Source: Sorangium sp051521495 | Lineage (GTDB): Bacteria > Myxococcota_A > Polyangia > Polyangiales > Polyangiaceae | Length of the DNA stretch: 64,000 bases | NCBI RefSeq assembly: GCF_051521495.1 | Contig: NZ_CP150355.1 | Location: forward strand, 1,984,001-2,048,000 | Direction: 5' to 3' | In this document: piece by piece, positions 50,171 to 59,431 of the stretch | How the letters are laid out: every line of letters starts with the position of its first letter | Numbering within the stretch: position 1 is the first letter of the stretch | Notes under the pieces: generated by a model | Database searches by the model: none | What the model saw: only the letters and a program-made list of their open reading frames with translations | What the model was told of the DNA's origin: nothing | Program-made: the position numbers and the translations under genes

Positions 50171-51586
50171 GTGCATCCCGTCCTCGCCGCCGTTCGCGCC
50201 GCCCTCACCGCGGGCCTGGTCTCCGCGGGGCCGCCTCCTGACCCGTGGCACGCGTGGCTCCTCGTGGCGCTCGCGCGGCAGGTCGATCGGCAGCGCTGGC
50301 TGGTGCGGGTCCAGCGTGAGCGCCTCCGGCAGACCTCCCGCCGTGGCGACGTGCCGGGCATGCCGGGCTGGACGTTCTTCTTTCACGGAATCGGCCTCTG
50401 CCTGACCGCACCCGACGGCGAGACGATCGATGTCGACGACCACGGCGACAACGGCCTCACGATCGATCCTTTCTTCTTCACGCAGCGCATCCTGAGCCTC
50501 CCTCACCCCGCGCTCCCCGAGCGGCGCCTGCTCGCATTCCTCCCGACCGAGGACGCCATGGTCGCCGCGATCCGCGAGCTCACACGGGAGGGACTGCTCG
50601 TCCTCAGCGAGCGCGGGCACGTCTTCCGCGTCGCCCCTGAAATCGAGGAGAACGCCTGGGCGTTCGCCTCGATCGACTTCTCCGACGCGTCCCTCCGCGC
50701 TCGCTGGGCGGAACACCTCGGCGATCACGAGCTGCTCGCCCTCGAGCGGCCCTCGGCGGCCGCCCAGGCGCGAGCCGCCGCGCAGCGCGAGGCCTACAAG
50801 CGGTACTTGCTCGCGGGGATCGCGTGCGAGGCGACGGCGCGCGCGTTCATCGATCCCCTCGAGGCAGTGCTCGAGCCAGTGGAGTTCGTCGATGTGTGCG
50901 CTGGGCTGATCGACGCCTCGGTGGGCACGACCGCTGGGCACGCGATAGAGCTGCTCGACGCATCCCCGGACTACCCCGTTTGCCCGGCGGTGAGCAGGCT
51001 GCTCGCCCGCGCGGATCCGGCGCTTCATCATCCCTACGCCGTGCAGGCCGCGGCCCGGTACCTGCTGCGCCGCGGGATCGAGCGCGATCGCGCGGTCCAG
51101 GCGGTGCTGGCGTTCGCGCGCGTCGAGGTCGTCGCGGGCTACCGGGGTAACCCGTTCCTCGGCGAGCTCGCCCTGCTGCTCCTCGAGCACGCTCCTCCGC
51201 ACGCGCTCGCCGCGCTCCGCCGGGGGCTGCGGTCGAGCACGCCCGTGGTCCAGACGCACGTCGCCGCGGCGCTCGCTGCGCTCGGCCAGGCGTGGTGCGT
51301 TCGAGAGCTCCTGCTCGCGCTGGACGACGCGGCCACGTTCGAGGCATCGGCCTCCGTGCGGGCCGCGCTCTCGTGGATCGGATCGGACGAGGCGCGCGCG
51401 GCGGTGACGTACTGGACGCAGACCCACGTCCTGCGGGTGGCGGAGGGCCCGGGCTACGGATGGGAGGAGATCCAGGAGGCCGGCGCCGATGAGTCTCTCG
51501 CGTACGAGATCGACCAACATCGCGCCTGGGCCGACGCGATCCGACCGGCGATCGATCCGGACTTCGACCGCGTGGTGTGGGGATGA
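50171..51586 (+). CDS. DUF6896-like plus HEAT-repeat-like protein
   Basis: The 471-residue frame begins at GTG 50171 (a TTG at 50135 would extend it; neither has a clear ribosome site). The N-terminal third contains WTFFFHGIGLCLTAPDGETI with DVDDHGDNGLTIDPFFF, resembling the DUF6896 fold often seen in immunity-like genes. The C-terminal half is a helical array with HEAT-like pairs (AALRRGLRSSTPVVQTHVAA, LAALGQAWCVRELLLALDDA, ASASVRAALSWIGSDEARAA). It is cytoplasmic with no catalytic motif. GC content returns to the genome norm here, so this gene is probably not part of the preceding transferred segment, though its position next to it is suggestive. Confidence 0.7.
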   Translation: MHPVLAAVRAALTAGLVSAGPPPDPWHAWLLVALARQVDRQRWLVRVQRERLRQTSRRGDVPGMPGWTFFFHGIGLCLTAPDGETIDVDDHGDNGLTIDPFFFTQRILSLPHPALPERRLLAFLPTEDAMVAAIRELTREGLLVLSERGHVFRVAPEIEENAWAFASIDFSDASLRARWAEHLGDHELLALERPSAAAQARAAAQREAYKRYLLAGIACEATARAFIDPLEAVLEPVEFVDVCAGLIDASVGTTAGHAIELLDASPDYPVCPAVSRLLARADPALHHPYAVQAAARYLLRRGIERDRAVQAVLAFARVEVVAGYRGNPFLGELALLLLEHAPPHALAALRRGLRSSTPVVQTHVAAALAALGQAWCVRELLLALDDAATFEASASVRAALSWIGSDEARAAVTYWTQTHVLRVAEGPGYGWEEIQEAGADESLAYEIDQHRAWADAIRPAIDPDFDRVVWG

Positions 51587-51739
51587 AATGACAGATATCC
51601 CCGCACGCGGTCCAGAAATACCGACCCAACGAGGGGATTCATCAGGAGGAGCGCATCACGCTGAAACGCTCTCTCTCCGGTCGATGCGCACCGCCTCGCC
51701 GTCCCCTGGTGATCCCCGCTCGCCGTCGCTCGGCTACCC

Positions 51740-52444
51740 CTACTCCCCCGCGCCCATCAGCGCGGAGAGGCTCTGCCGCTGGCGGCCCGCGCCGTCGAAG
51801 TTCGATGGATCGAGCCAGCGCTCGAACGCCGCCTTCGCCGTCGGCCACTCCTTGTCGATGATCGCGTGCCACGCGGTGTCCCGGTTGCGCCCCTTGACCA
51901 CGGTGGCCTGCCGGAACACGCCCTCGAAGCGGAACCCGAGCCTCGCCGCCGCCGCTCGCGAGCCAGCGTTGAGCGCGTCGCACTTCCACTCGTAGCGCCG
52001 GTAGCCGAGCTCGTCGAACGCCCGCCGCATCATCAAATACATCGCCTCCGTCGCCGCCAGCGTCCTCTGAAGGAGCGGCGAGTACTTGAGGTGTCCCACC
52101 TCGATGACGCCGTTCTTGGGGTCGATCCGCAGGTAGGCCGCGAGGCCGATCGCCCGTCCGGTCGTCGCGTCGACGATCGCATGGAACAGCGGATCGCCGC
52201 CCAGGCACGTGGCGTCCATCCAGGCGCGGTAGTCCGAGAGGGCCGCGAAGGGCCCATAGGGAAGGTAAGTCCAGCCCCGCCCCTCCGCGTCCGCGAGGTT
52301 GGCCGCATGCAGGTCCGCCGCGTGCCTTTCTGGGTCGAGCGGCTCGAGTCGGCACGTGCGCCCGAGCAGGATCTCGCGCGGCGGCAGCGGCCGCGGCGTC
52401 CAGCCGGGGAGGGGGTAGCCGATCGGCTGCATCAGAGGATTCAT
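51740..52444 (-). CDS. GNAT N-acetyltransferase (RimJ/RimL type)
   Basis: The 234-residue product follows the RimJ/RimL pattern. A substrate-side N-terminus (LLGRTCRLEPLDPERHAADL), YLPYGPFAALSDYRAWMDAT, HAIVDATTGRAIGLAAYLRI, then the acetyl-CoA core GVIEVGHLKYSPLLQRTLAA and TEAMYLMMRRAFDELGYRRY follow in order. WKCDALNAGSRAAAARLGFR closes the fold. Members acetylate protein N-termini or small amines. ATG 52444 is preferred to GTG 52453. The gene is isolated, tail-to-tail with the HEAT-like gene and 57 bp beyond the 3' end of the rhomboid gene. Confidence 0.9.
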   Translation of the reverse strand: MNPLMQPIGYPLPGWTPRPLPPREILLGRTCRLEPLDPERHAADLHAANLADAEGRGWTYLPYGPFAALSDYRAWMDATCLGGDPLFHAIVDATTGRAIGLAAYLRIDPKNGVIEVGHLKYSPLLQRTLAATEAMYLMMRRAFDELGYRRYEWKCDALNAGSRAAAARLGFRFEGVFRQATVVKGRNRDTAWHAIIDKEWPTAKAAFERWLDPSNFDGAGRQRQSLSALMGAGE

Positions 52445-52501
52445 GTGCTCCACGGGTTCGCGATCTCCACAGCGTCGCTCGCTCGCGCCGCCCGCCCCCT
52501 G

Positions 52502-54181
52502 TTACTGCGCCCTGATCGTCGCCGCCACCTTGTCCTCGATCCCGTCCCAGGTCGCCGGCCGATCCGCCACCGAGTAGGCCTGGAGCATCACCTCCCGGTT
52601 CCCGATCACGACGACGTAGCTGACCAGCTGCACCCCGTTCTTGAGCCCAGTCTTGACGCTCACCGCCGGCCGCCCGCCCAGCGTGACCCGCGTCGCCGGG
52701 CCCTTCGTGACGGTGTTCGCCGGCCGCTGCTGGTCGAGCGTCTTGCGCTCCTGCTCGAGGAGATCGTCCAGCTGATCGGGCGGCACCTCGCCCTCGAGCG
52801 GGAAGACGGCGACCTGGAACACGACGGGCGTCCTGGGCAGCTGCCCGTACGTGTGGAAGCGGACGCCGCCCAGCTCCTCCACGGACGCGGCGCTCGCGAG
52901 CGCCTCCGGCAGGTCCAGGGCGACGCCTGCGTCCGCAACCTCGGTGCGCACCAGCGCAGGCGGCGCGCGGAGCTCCCACGGGCGGCCGGCGGCGAGCGCC
53001 GCCATCACGGAGAGCGCCATCGCGGCGGCCGTGAGGGCGGCCGCCGCGGTGAGGAGGGGGCGCGGCCTCGGCTCGGCGTCCGCCGCATGCTGGCGCTGCC
53101 CCACGGGCGTGAGGCCCCGGGGGAGGACCGTGACGACGAGCGCGAAGCCGACGACGCCGCCGCCGAGGTGCGCGAGCAGATCGACGCCGGGCTGAAAGCT
53201 GTAGACGAGGTTGAGCCCGAGCGGCAGCCACGCGCGGCTGCGCATCTGCGCGATCATCGCGGGGGGCAGGAGCCCGTGCGGCCGGAGCGCGACGCCGATG
53301 CCGGCCGTCATGAGGCCCCAGATCGCGCCCGACGCGCCGACGCTCCACCGGTCCTCCAGCATCGCGCTCGCGAGCGACCCGCCCAGCGCCGAGGCCCCGT
53401 AGAGCAGGAGGAAGCGCCGCGGGCCGAGCAGCGCCTCGAGCATCGGGCCGAACGACCAGAGCGCCAGCATGTTGACGAAGAGGTGCATCGGGTCGGCGTG
53501 CAGGAACGCCGAGGCGAGGAGCCGGTAGAGCTCCCCGTGGCGCACCGCCTCGCCGCTGTTCGCGCCCATGCGCCACAGCGCCGCCTCGTGGGTGCCCGAG
53601 CCGAAGGCGTAGCTCATGGCGAGGAGCGCGGCGCACGCGATCACGAGCGTCGCCGTGACGCGGCGGCTGCCCCTCAGCCGGTCGACGATCGCGCGCTCCT
53701 GCTGCGCCAGCGCCTGCCCCTCGGCGAGCGCCTCGGCGAGCGCGGCGGGCTCGAGCGGGCCCACCTCGGCGAGCCGCTCGTGCGCCCGATCCAGGGCCGG
53801 CAGCGCCTGCCCCTTCACGCGCGCGAGCTCGCCCGACGCGTCGACGTGGTGGAAGCCCATCGGCACGGGCTGCACGATGGGCGCGGCCTTGGCGAGCGCG
53901 GCCCGGCCGTCGTCGGCGTCGCCGCCCACCACGACGACGTGCGTGGGCGGCCCGCCGGGCTGCACCGCCTTCACGAGGGGCGCGATCCGGGCGAGGATCT
54001 CGTCGGCCGAGGGGGCGCCCGGCGCCGTGAAGAGCGCGATCTGGAGGGGCGCCGTCCTGCCGGCGAGGACCGCCAGGCCCGCGTCGCAGCGGAGCAGCAC
54101 GAGGGCGTCCGGCCCGCGGAGCAGCGCGGCGAGCAGGCGGTCGCGCAGCGCCGTCGCGTCGTCCCCGGGCGCACGGTCCAT
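52502..54181 (-). CDS. rhomboid-family intramembrane serine protease with extra domains
   Basis: The 559-residue product starts at ATG 54181 (GGAGG upstream). The N-terminal 170 residues are a soluble alpha/beta segment (ALVLLRCDAGLAVLAGR, THVVVVGGDADDGRAAL). The rhomboid core follows at about 174-360: GELYRLLASAFLHADPMHLF (His228, His233, Asn237), the GASGAIWG serine loop (Ser284) and LLAHLGGG (His338), giving an intact Ser-His dyad. A C-terminal periplasmic region (about 375-559) carries a DUF-like beta domain: FHTYGQLPRTPVVFQVAVFP and VSVKTGLKNGVQLVSYVVVI. The tripartite layout suggests substrate recruitment on both membrane sides; substrates are unknown. Confidence 0.88.
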   Translation of the reverse strand: MDRAPGDDATALRDRLLAALLRGPDALVLLRCDAGLAVLAGRTAPLQIALFTAPGAPSADEILARIAPLVKAVQPGGPPTHVVVVGGDADDGRAALAKAAPIVQPVPMGFHHVDASGELARVKGQALPALDRAHERLAEVGPLEPAALAEALAEGQALAQQERAIVDRLRGSRRVTATLVIACAALLAMSYAFGSGTHEAALWRMGANSGEAVRHGELYRLLASAFLHADPMHLFVNMLALWSFGPMLEALLGPRRFLLLYGASALGGSLASAMLEDRWSVGASGAIWGLMTAGIGVALRPHGLLPPAMIAQMRSRAWLPLGLNLVYSFQPGVDLLAHLGGGVVGFALVVTVLPRGLTPVGQRQHAADAEPRPRPLLTAAAALTAAAMALSVMAALAAGRPWELRAPPALVRTEVADAGVALDLPEALASAASVEELGGVRFHTYGQLPRTPVVFQVAVFPLEGEVPPDQLDDLLEQERKTLDQQRPANTVTKGPATRVTLGGRPAVSVKTGLKNGVQLVSYVVVIGNREVMLQAYSVADRPATWDGIEDKVAATIRAQ

Positions 54182-54269
54182 GATCGGCGGATCCTCCACG
54201 CTCGCTCCTCCTCCTGCTTCCTCCTCCTGCGAGGGGTCGCGCGGCGAGCGTAGCCGAAACGCGCGGCGG

Positions 54270-55052
54270 TCAGGAGAGCTCGGCGATGACCGCGTGGTGG
54301 TCGGACGCGGCGCCGACGTCGATGACGTCGGCCAGCGCGAGCCGGCCGGCGAGCCGCGGCGACAGCAGCACGTAGTCGGTCCGCGTCTCCACTTGCGCGC
54401 CGTCGCGCCCGCGCAGCGCGGTGAACCAGCGCGAGGAGCGCGGCCTCTGGCGCAGGGCGTCGGCCCAGCCGAACGCCTCGATCGCATCCATCGTGTCGAA
54501 CCGCGGCGGGCTGCCGTACTTCTCGATGCCGGCCGCCGCGAGGCGCGCGCCGAGGTCGGCGGGGTAGGGGTCGCGGCGCGACAGCGCGTTGAGATCGCCG
54601 GCGAGCGCCCAGAGGCCCGCCTCGAACCGCGCGGGCGGCACGAGGGAGAGCAGCCAGCGGGCCTCGGTGAGCCGGCGGTCCTCGCTGCCGGCGTTGAGGT
54701 GGGTGCCGAGCACCACGAGCGGCTCGCCCCCGAGGGAGAGCTCGACCTCGACGAGGCAGTGGGCCAGCGCCTCGGGCGCGTGCACGCGCGCGCCGGCGAG
54801 CGGCGTCCGGCTGACGACGGCGACGTGGTTGCGCCGCCCGTTCGGCCGCGGGTTGGCGTTGCCCAGGACGGCGTGCCGCTCGCCGGCCGGCGCGCCGATC
54901 GCCTCGGCGACGGCCCGGAGCCGGACGCCGTCCTCCCAGCCCACGCACTCCTGGAGGACGAGCAGATCCGGGCGCGCCGCGGCGACGATCGCGAGGATCG
55001 CCTCGAACCGATCCTCGCCGCCGAAGAGGATGTTGAAGGTCATGATCTTCAC
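54270..55052 (-). CDS. endonuclease/exonuclease/phosphatase (EEP) family protein
   Basis: The 260-residue product shows the EEP fold: KIMTFNILFGG with the metal-site Asn, RPDLLVLQECVGW (catalytic Glu), VVLGTHLNAGSE (His), WALAGDLNALSRRDPYP (Asp/Asn), and the terminal SDHHAVIAEL (Asp-His). All catalytic motifs are present, so it is probably active on nucleic acid, phospholipid or phosphate ester. No signal peptide is visible. It precedes the rhomboid gene by 88 bp on the same strand and may share its transcript. Confidence 0.9.
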   Translation of the reverse strand: MKIMTFNILFGGEDRFEAILAIVAAARPDLLVLQECVGWEDGVRLRAVAEAIGAPAGERHAVLGNANPRPNGRRNHVAVVSRTPLAGARVHAPEALAHCLVEVELSLGGEPLVVLGTHLNAGSEDRRLTEARWLLSLVPPARFEAGLWALAGDLNALSRRDPYPADLGARLAAAGIEKYGSPPRFDTMDAIEAFGWADALRQRPRSSRWFTALRGRDGAQVETRTDYVLLSPRLAGRLALADVIDVGAASDHHAVIAELS

Positions 55053-55158
55053 GGTGCGATCAGGCTAGCTCGTCCGGGGCCGGCTGGTCCGCTGGGAGCA
55101 GCCAACGGGCGCGCCGAATCCGGTGGACGCGGCGCCCGAGACGGCGCACGACGCGGGC

Positions 55159-55593
55159 ATGTCCGGGGAGATCCTCCCGATCCGAAGCGACTCGCCGCTC
55201 TACGCCGGCGCGCTCCGTCTCCGGTACGAGGTCTTCGTCGTCGAGCAGGCGGTGCCCGAGGACATCGAGGTCGACGAGCTCGACGCCGTCGCGCAGCACT
55301 ATGTGGTCCTGGACGGCGGCGAGGTCGTCGCGACGATGCGGATCGTGCCGTACGAGGGCGCGCTCAAGGTGGGCCGCGTCGCCGTCAGGAAGGACCTTCG
55401 AGGCGCGGGCCTCGGGCGGCGCCTGATGGAGGAGGCGATCCGCGTCGCCGGGGAAGAGGGGGCGCGCGCGCTGGTCCTGAACGCCCAGGTCGCCGCCGCG
55501 GCGTTCTATCGCAAGCTCGGCTTCGTCGAGGAGGGGCCGATCTTCGACGAGGCGGGGATCCCGCACACGAGGATGGTCCGGCAGATGGCCTGA
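55159..55593 (+). CDS. GNAT N-acetyltransferase (ElaA/YjcF-like)
   Basis: The 144-residue product reads LYAGALRLRYEVFVVEQAVP, DIEVDELDAVAQHYVVLDGG, a core VGRVAVRKDLRGAGLGRRLM (acetyl-CoA pyrophosphate loop R-x2-G-x-G), and ALVLNAQVAAAAFYRKLGFV. The tail IFDEAGIPHTRMVRQM is typical of the ElaA/YjcF group. The substrate is unknown. ATG 55159 is used; GTG 55123 would add 12 residues. It is divergent from the EEP gene and 140 bp before the DUF4185 gene. Confidence 0.9.
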   Translation: MSGEILPIRSDSPLYAGALRLRYEVFVVEQAVPEDIEVDELDAVAQHYVVLDGGEVVATMRIVPYEGALKVGRVAVRKDLRGAGLGRRLMEEAIRVAGEEGARALVLNAQVAAAAFYRKLGFVEEGPIFDEAGIPHTRMVRQMA

Positions 55594-55733
55594 TCCCGGA
55601 CATGCCCGAAGGCTCGTGTCGCTGCGCGGCTGGGAAGGGGAGGGGCGGAGCGCTCCCGGGCGCCGCGCTCGAAAGGAGCGGATGGACCGATGCCGCCGAG
55701 CTGCGCGGTCCGCCGCCGTGGGAGGATGGTGCC

Positions 55734-56852
55734 ATGTGCGCCGTACGCCGAACGAACGCGCTCTGCCGTTCTGTCCCAGTCGCCCTCCCGCTCCTTGTCT
55801 TCGCGGCGTGTGGCGGGGAGCCGGGGCCAGGGGTCGAGTCTGCCGAGGAGATCGGCGTCGTCGAGAAGAGCTCGTGGATCGAAGGGCGCGACGGTGGGGA
55901 CAGCGGCGTCGCGTGGGGCAAATCGGTCTGGGTCTATGGCGATACCGTCCTCACGCAGGCCGACGAGGCAGGGACCAACTGGCACCATAACTCGTATGAT
56001 ATCTCGGACGATCTCGACGCGTCCGACGGGATCGGGGGCTTCTCGTCGCCGGCCGACGGCGCGGGGGCGCCTGGGTATCTGATCGCGCCCACCGCGGCGG
56101 AACAGGCGTTCAACGACGCTCACGCCGGCGACGACTGCGCCGAGGCGCCGTGCGGCGCCCGCTGGGCGGTGTGGCCCGGGGCGCCGGTGTTCGACGCGGC
56201 GCGCGACCGGGCCTTGATCCCCTATGGCGTCATCTATGCGGAGCCGGGCGATTTCAACTTTCGCGGCGTGGGCCAGTCGTTCGCGATCTGGGAGCGCCTC
56301 GACGAGGCGCCAGCGCGGCCGATCGTGGACGCGAGCGCGGAGCACCCCGACCTGATCTTCGGGGAAGGCGAGCCCGGCTGGGGAGCCGCGGTGGTCGCCC
56401 ACGGCGACGACCTGTACACCTTCGCGTGCGACGGTGGCCTGTCGAAGCCGTGCCGCCTCGCGCGCGTGCCGCTCGAGACGCCCGTCGACCGGGGCGCCTT
56501 CCGCTACTTCGACGGCGACGGCTGGAGCGACGACGCGGCGGACGCCGCCGAGCTGTTCGACGGCGCGCCCATCATGTCCGTCTCGTACTGTGAGCACCTC
56601 GGGGCGTGGCTCGCGGTCTATGCGCCCCCGTTCGACCACCGGATCGTGGCGCGCACCGCCCCGGACCTCACCGGCCCCTGGTCGGACGAGGCCACCCTGT
56701 ATACGGCCCCCGAGGAGCACGCGCCGTACGATTCGGTTCACCACGCAGAGTACGAGGAGGACGGCGGCCGGGTGCAATACATCACGTACTCGCGGCCGAC
56801 GAGCGGGTGGTTCGGGTCGGAGTTCGCGCTCATTCGCGTCGTGCTCCAGTGA
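55734..56852 (+). CDS. DUF4185 secreted lipoprotein
   Basis: The 372-residue product starts at ATG 55734 (GGAGG 8 nt upstream). It has a lipoprotein signal (SVPVALPLLVFAAC) and then a DUF4185-type five-bladed propeller/glycosidase-like fold: WIEGRDGGDSGVAWGKSVWV with YGDTVL, HHNSYDISDDLD, ALIPYGVIYAEPG, FAIWERLDEAPARP, SVSYCEHLGAWLAVYAPPFD and VHHAEYEEDGGRVQYITYSR. Family members are extracellular and may act on mycobacterial- or plant-type glycans (some DUF4185 proteins are endo-arabinanases). Which substrate applies here is not readable. Confidence 0.86.
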   Translation: MCAVRRTNALCRSVPVALPLLVFAACGGEPGPGVESAEEIGVVEKSSWIEGRDGGDSGVAWGKSVWVYGDTVLTQADEAGTNWHHNSYDISDDLDASDGIGGFSSPADGAGAPGYLIAPTAAEQAFNDAHAGDDCAEAPCGARWAVWPGAPVFDAARDRALIPYGVIYAEPGDFNFRGVGQSFAIWERLDEAPARPIVDASAEHPDLIFGEGEPGWGAAVVAHGDDLYTFACDGGLSKPCRLARVPLETPVDRGAFRYFDGDGWSDDAADAAELFDGAPIMSVSYCEHLGAWLAVYAPPFDHRIVARTAPDLTGPWSDEATLYTAPEEHAPYDSVHHAEYEEDGGRVQYITYSRPTSGWFGSEFALIRVVLQ

Positions 56853-56955
56853 CGGTCGCGCTCGCGCTCCAGTGCGCCGCTGGGCCGATGGCCCTTGACC
56901 AGGCGTCTGGCCGTCATGGCCCATGAACCGTCTATCTCCTGCTTCCTGCGCGAGC

Positions 56956-57531
56956 TCAGCGGGTGAAGCGGCGGATGGCGTGCCGGATCTGCTCGGCCGC
57001 CATGGGATCCGTCGACAGCGCGCTGTGCAACACGAGGCCTTCGATCAGCGCGTCGAGCTCCCGCGCGGTCACCGGGTCGAAGTGGAGCTCCAGCGCGCGC
57101 CGGCTCCGCAGCATCCAGGCCTGGGTGACGGCGCGCAGCGCCGGCCTCCGGGCGGCGGCGACGTAGAGCTCGACGCTGAGCACCAGGTCGCGCTCCGAGC
57201 CGAGCAGGTCCGTGGCGAGGTGCTCGACCAGGATCTCGACCGCGGTCTCGCGGTCGCACGCGGCGCGCATCCGCTCCTCGAAGCGGGCGGCCACGTCGTC
57301 CGCGTGCCGCGTGAACGCCGCCGCGAGCAGCTCGTCGATCGAGGCGAAGTGGTACGTGGTCGAGCCGAGCGGCACGTCGGCGGCCCGGGCGATGGAGCGG
57401 TGGGACGCGCCCGCGACGCCGTGCTCGGCGATCACGTCGAGCGCGGTCGCCACGAGCCGCTCCCGGCGCCCTGGGTCGTGGCGGCGGACCCGCCGCGCGG
57501 GGGCGGCGCGCCTCGCCCTGGCAGCGCTCAT
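56956..57531 (-). CDS. TetR-family transcriptional regulator
   Basis: The 191-residue product has a basic tail and then a TetR helix-turn-helix: RERLVATALDVIAEHGVAGA with SHRSIARAADVPLGSTTYHF and FASIDELLAAAF, about residues 22-72. The C-terminal ligand domain shows VELYVAAARRPALRAVTQAW. It most resembles TetR repressors with a TetR_C_31-like C-domain. It lies 10 bp after the acetyltransferase gene on the same strand, so the pair is likely one operon, possibly self-regulated. No operator was identified. Confidence 0.92.
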   Translation of the reverse strand: MSAARARRAAPARRVRRHDPGRRERLVATALDVIAEHGVAGASHRSIARAADVPLGSTTYHFASIDELLAAAFTRHADDVAARFEERMRAACDRETAVEILVEHLATDLLGSERDLVLSVELYVAAARRPALRAVTQAWMLRSRRALELHFDPVTARELDALIEGLVLHSALSTDPMAAEQIRHAIRRFTR

Positions 57532-57541
57532 CGCGCCTCCG

Positions 57542-58177
57542 TCACCCTCGCGCCTCGCCCGGCGCCGTCGCGTCTCCGGCCCCCGCGGCGTCGAGCGTGC
57601 GGATCACGCGGGCCGGGTTGCCGACAGCGACCACGTTGGCCGGCAGATCGCGCGTCACGACGGCGCCCGCGCCGACCACGGTGTTGTCGCCGATCGTCAC
57701 CCCCGGAAGCACGATGGCGCCGCCGCCGAGCCATACGTTGTTCCCGATCGTGATGGGCTTGGCGGCCTCCCATTTCTGCCGCCGGGGCTCGGGCTCCACC
57801 GGGTGCGTCGGCGTGAGCAGCTGCACGTTCGGGCCCATCTGCACGTCGTCGCCGATCGTGATCGGCGCGACGTCGAGCGCGACCAGCCCGAAGTTCGCGA
57901 AGCAGCGCGCCCCGAAGGTGATGCGCGAGCCGTAGTCCACGTGGAACGGCGGGCGGATCTCGGTGCCCTCGCCGATCGCGCCGAGCAGCTGCTCCAGCAG
58001 GCGCCGGCGCAGCGGGCGCTGCCGCGGCGACGTCGCGTTGTAGGCCGCCATGAGATCCAGCGCGGCGGCGCTCTGCTCGGCGATCTCGGGATCGTCGGCG
58101 ATGTAGAGGTCGCCCGCGAGCATCCGCTCGCGCATCGATCGGGCATCGTGAGGGCGGGCATCGTGAGGGGTCGTCAT
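57542..58177 (-). CDS. sugar O-acetyltransferase (maltose/galactoside acetyltransferase family)
   Basis: The 211-residue product has the Mac domain (SMRERMLAGDLYIADDPEIA, LDLMAAYNATSPRQRPLRRR) and left-handed beta-helix hexapeptide repeats (ITFGARCFANFGLVALDVAP, ITIGDDVQMGPNVQLLTPTH, PITIGNNVWLGGGAIVLPGV). It ends with VVTRDLPANVVAVGNPARVI. The catalytic His lies in LLTPTHPV. It uses acetyl-CoA to acetylate a sugar hydroxyl, as LacA/Maa/NodL do. ATG 58177 was chosen because upstream codons lack family similarity. The TetR gene follows. Confidence 0.92.
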   Translation of the reverse strand: MTTPHDARPHDARSMRERMLAGDLYIADDPEIAEQSAAALDLMAAYNATSPRQRPLRRRLLEQLLGAIGEGTEIRPPFHVDYGSRITFGARCFANFGLVALDVAPITIGDDVQMGPNVQLLTPTHPVEPEPRRQKWEAAKPITIGNNVWLGGGAIVLPGVTIGDNTVVGAGAVVTRDLPANVVAVGNPARVIRTLDAAGAGDATAPGEARG

Positions 58178-58486
58178 ATGGACGAGTGTACGCATCATAG
58201 GAACGGCTGTCCACATCGGCGGCCGGGCGAGGCGCGGCGCCGCCTGAGCCGGCTGGGCCAGCACCTCGTCGCGCCGGGCGGATCCGCAGGTCGATTCGGG
58301 CCACCACCGGCGTCTGGCGATGAAGGCTCAGACGTCTGGCTGTCCGTATCCATCCGCGCGGCCTCGCCAGGACGCCGGGCTTCTCATCGGTGCTGATCGT
58401 GCCCTGAAGACGCTGCGTGTGGTTTGCGTTCGGCGCCTGGCTCGATCTGCCCGCGCGCGCCGTGGAGCGTCACCCCTCCTGCTCGC
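58178..58486. other. 309-bp gap without a gene
   Basis: Nothing with coding character was found between the acetyltransferase start and the PPK2 stop. Direct GGGCATCGTGAG repeats occur near 58140-58170, within the acetyltransferase N-terminus. Confidence 0.5.
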
Positions 58487-59338
58487 TCACCCCTTGTGCC
58501 GCCCACCCTTCGACCGCCGGTATTCGTCCAGCTCCTCGCGGCCCGCCTTCCCGTTCCGCTCGAGCGTCTTGAGCCAGTCGTCGCGGTATTCCCGCATCGT
58601 CTCGGCCACGGTCTCGGCGACCAGGAAGTTGCGGTACCACTTCGCGTCCGCCGGGACGATGCACCAGGGCGCGTGCTTGGACGAGCAGCGCCGGAAGACC
58701 TCGTCGTAAGCCTCGGTGTACTCGTCCCAGTGATCGCGTTCCTTCCAGTCGTTCACGTTGAGCTTCCACGCGGTCGACGGGCTCTCCTCGCGCTCCAGAA
58801 GCCGCTTCTCCTGCTCCTTCTTGCTGATGTGCAGGAAGAACTTGATCACGATGGTCCCGTGCTCGGCGAGCAGCTCCTCGAAGTCGTTGATGTGATCGTA
58901 GCGCTCCCCCCACAGCGACTTGGGCGCGAGGTCGTGCACGCGCACGACGAGCACGTCCTCGTAGTGAGATCGGTTGAAGATGGCGAACTCGCCCGCGCGC
59001 GGCGCCTGCCGGTGGATACGCCACAAGAAGTCGTGCTCCCGCTCCTCCTTCGTGGGCACGCCGAAGGAGCTCACCGTGACGCCGCGCGGGTTCAGCGCGC
59101 CGACCACGTTCTTGATCGCCCCGTCCTTGCCGGCCGCGTCGCGTCCCTGGAGGACGATGAGGATGCTGTGCGTCCTCGCGCCCCACATGAGCTCCTGGAG
59201 CTCGAGCAGCTCGTCGCCGAGCTTCTTGAGCCGCTCCGCCGCCTCCTGCTTCGCCGCGTCGTCGGGCGGATCGGTCGAGACGTCATCGAGGCGAAACTTC
59301 GAGTCAGGCTTGGTGAGTCGCGTGATGGGCATGCCCAT
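58487..59338 (-). CDS. polyphosphate kinase 2 family protein
   Basis: The 283-residue product matches PPK2: HSILIVLQGRDAAGKDGAIK (P-loop about 60-79), GALNPRGVTVSSFGVPTKEE, DFLWRIHRQAPRAGEFAIFN followed by RSHYEDVLVVRVH (Walker B/lid), IKFFLHISKKEQEKRLLERE and WKLNVNDWKERDHWDEYTEA. PPK2 enzymes phosphorylate nucleoside mono- or diphosphates with polyphosphate. The N-terminal KFRLDD lead and length suggest a one-domain class I or III enzyme. ATG 59338 was chosen because upstream codons lie in repeat-like sequence. Confidence 0.93.
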   Translation of the reverse strand: MGMPITRLTKPDSKFRLDDVSTDPPDDAAKQEAAERLKKLGDELLELQELMWGARTHSILIVLQGRDAAGKDGAIKNVVGALNPRGVTVSSFGVPTKEEREHDFLWRIHRQAPRAGEFAIFNRSHYEDVLVVRVHDLAPKSLWGERYDHINDFEELLAEHGTIVIKFFLHISKKEQEKRLLEREESPSTAWKLNVNDWKERDHWDEYTEAYDEVFRRCSSKHAPWCIVPADAKWYRNFLVAETVAETMREYRDDWLKTLERNGKAGREELDEYRRSKGGRHKG

Positions 59339-59431
59339 GAGCGTACACGATCGCCCCCCGCCGCCGTCGCCGGACCGACGCGCGGCGTCGGAGCGCCGCG
59401 GCGGAGGCGAGCCGCTCGAGCCGACGAGCGG

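Noticed and set aside
53616..55733. Long plus-strand open frame upstream of and in frame with the DUF4185 gene
   Set aside because: It is antisense to the rhomboid and EEP genes and overlaps the ElaA-like gene. A clear signal peptide and ribosome site mark the real DUF4185 start at 55734.
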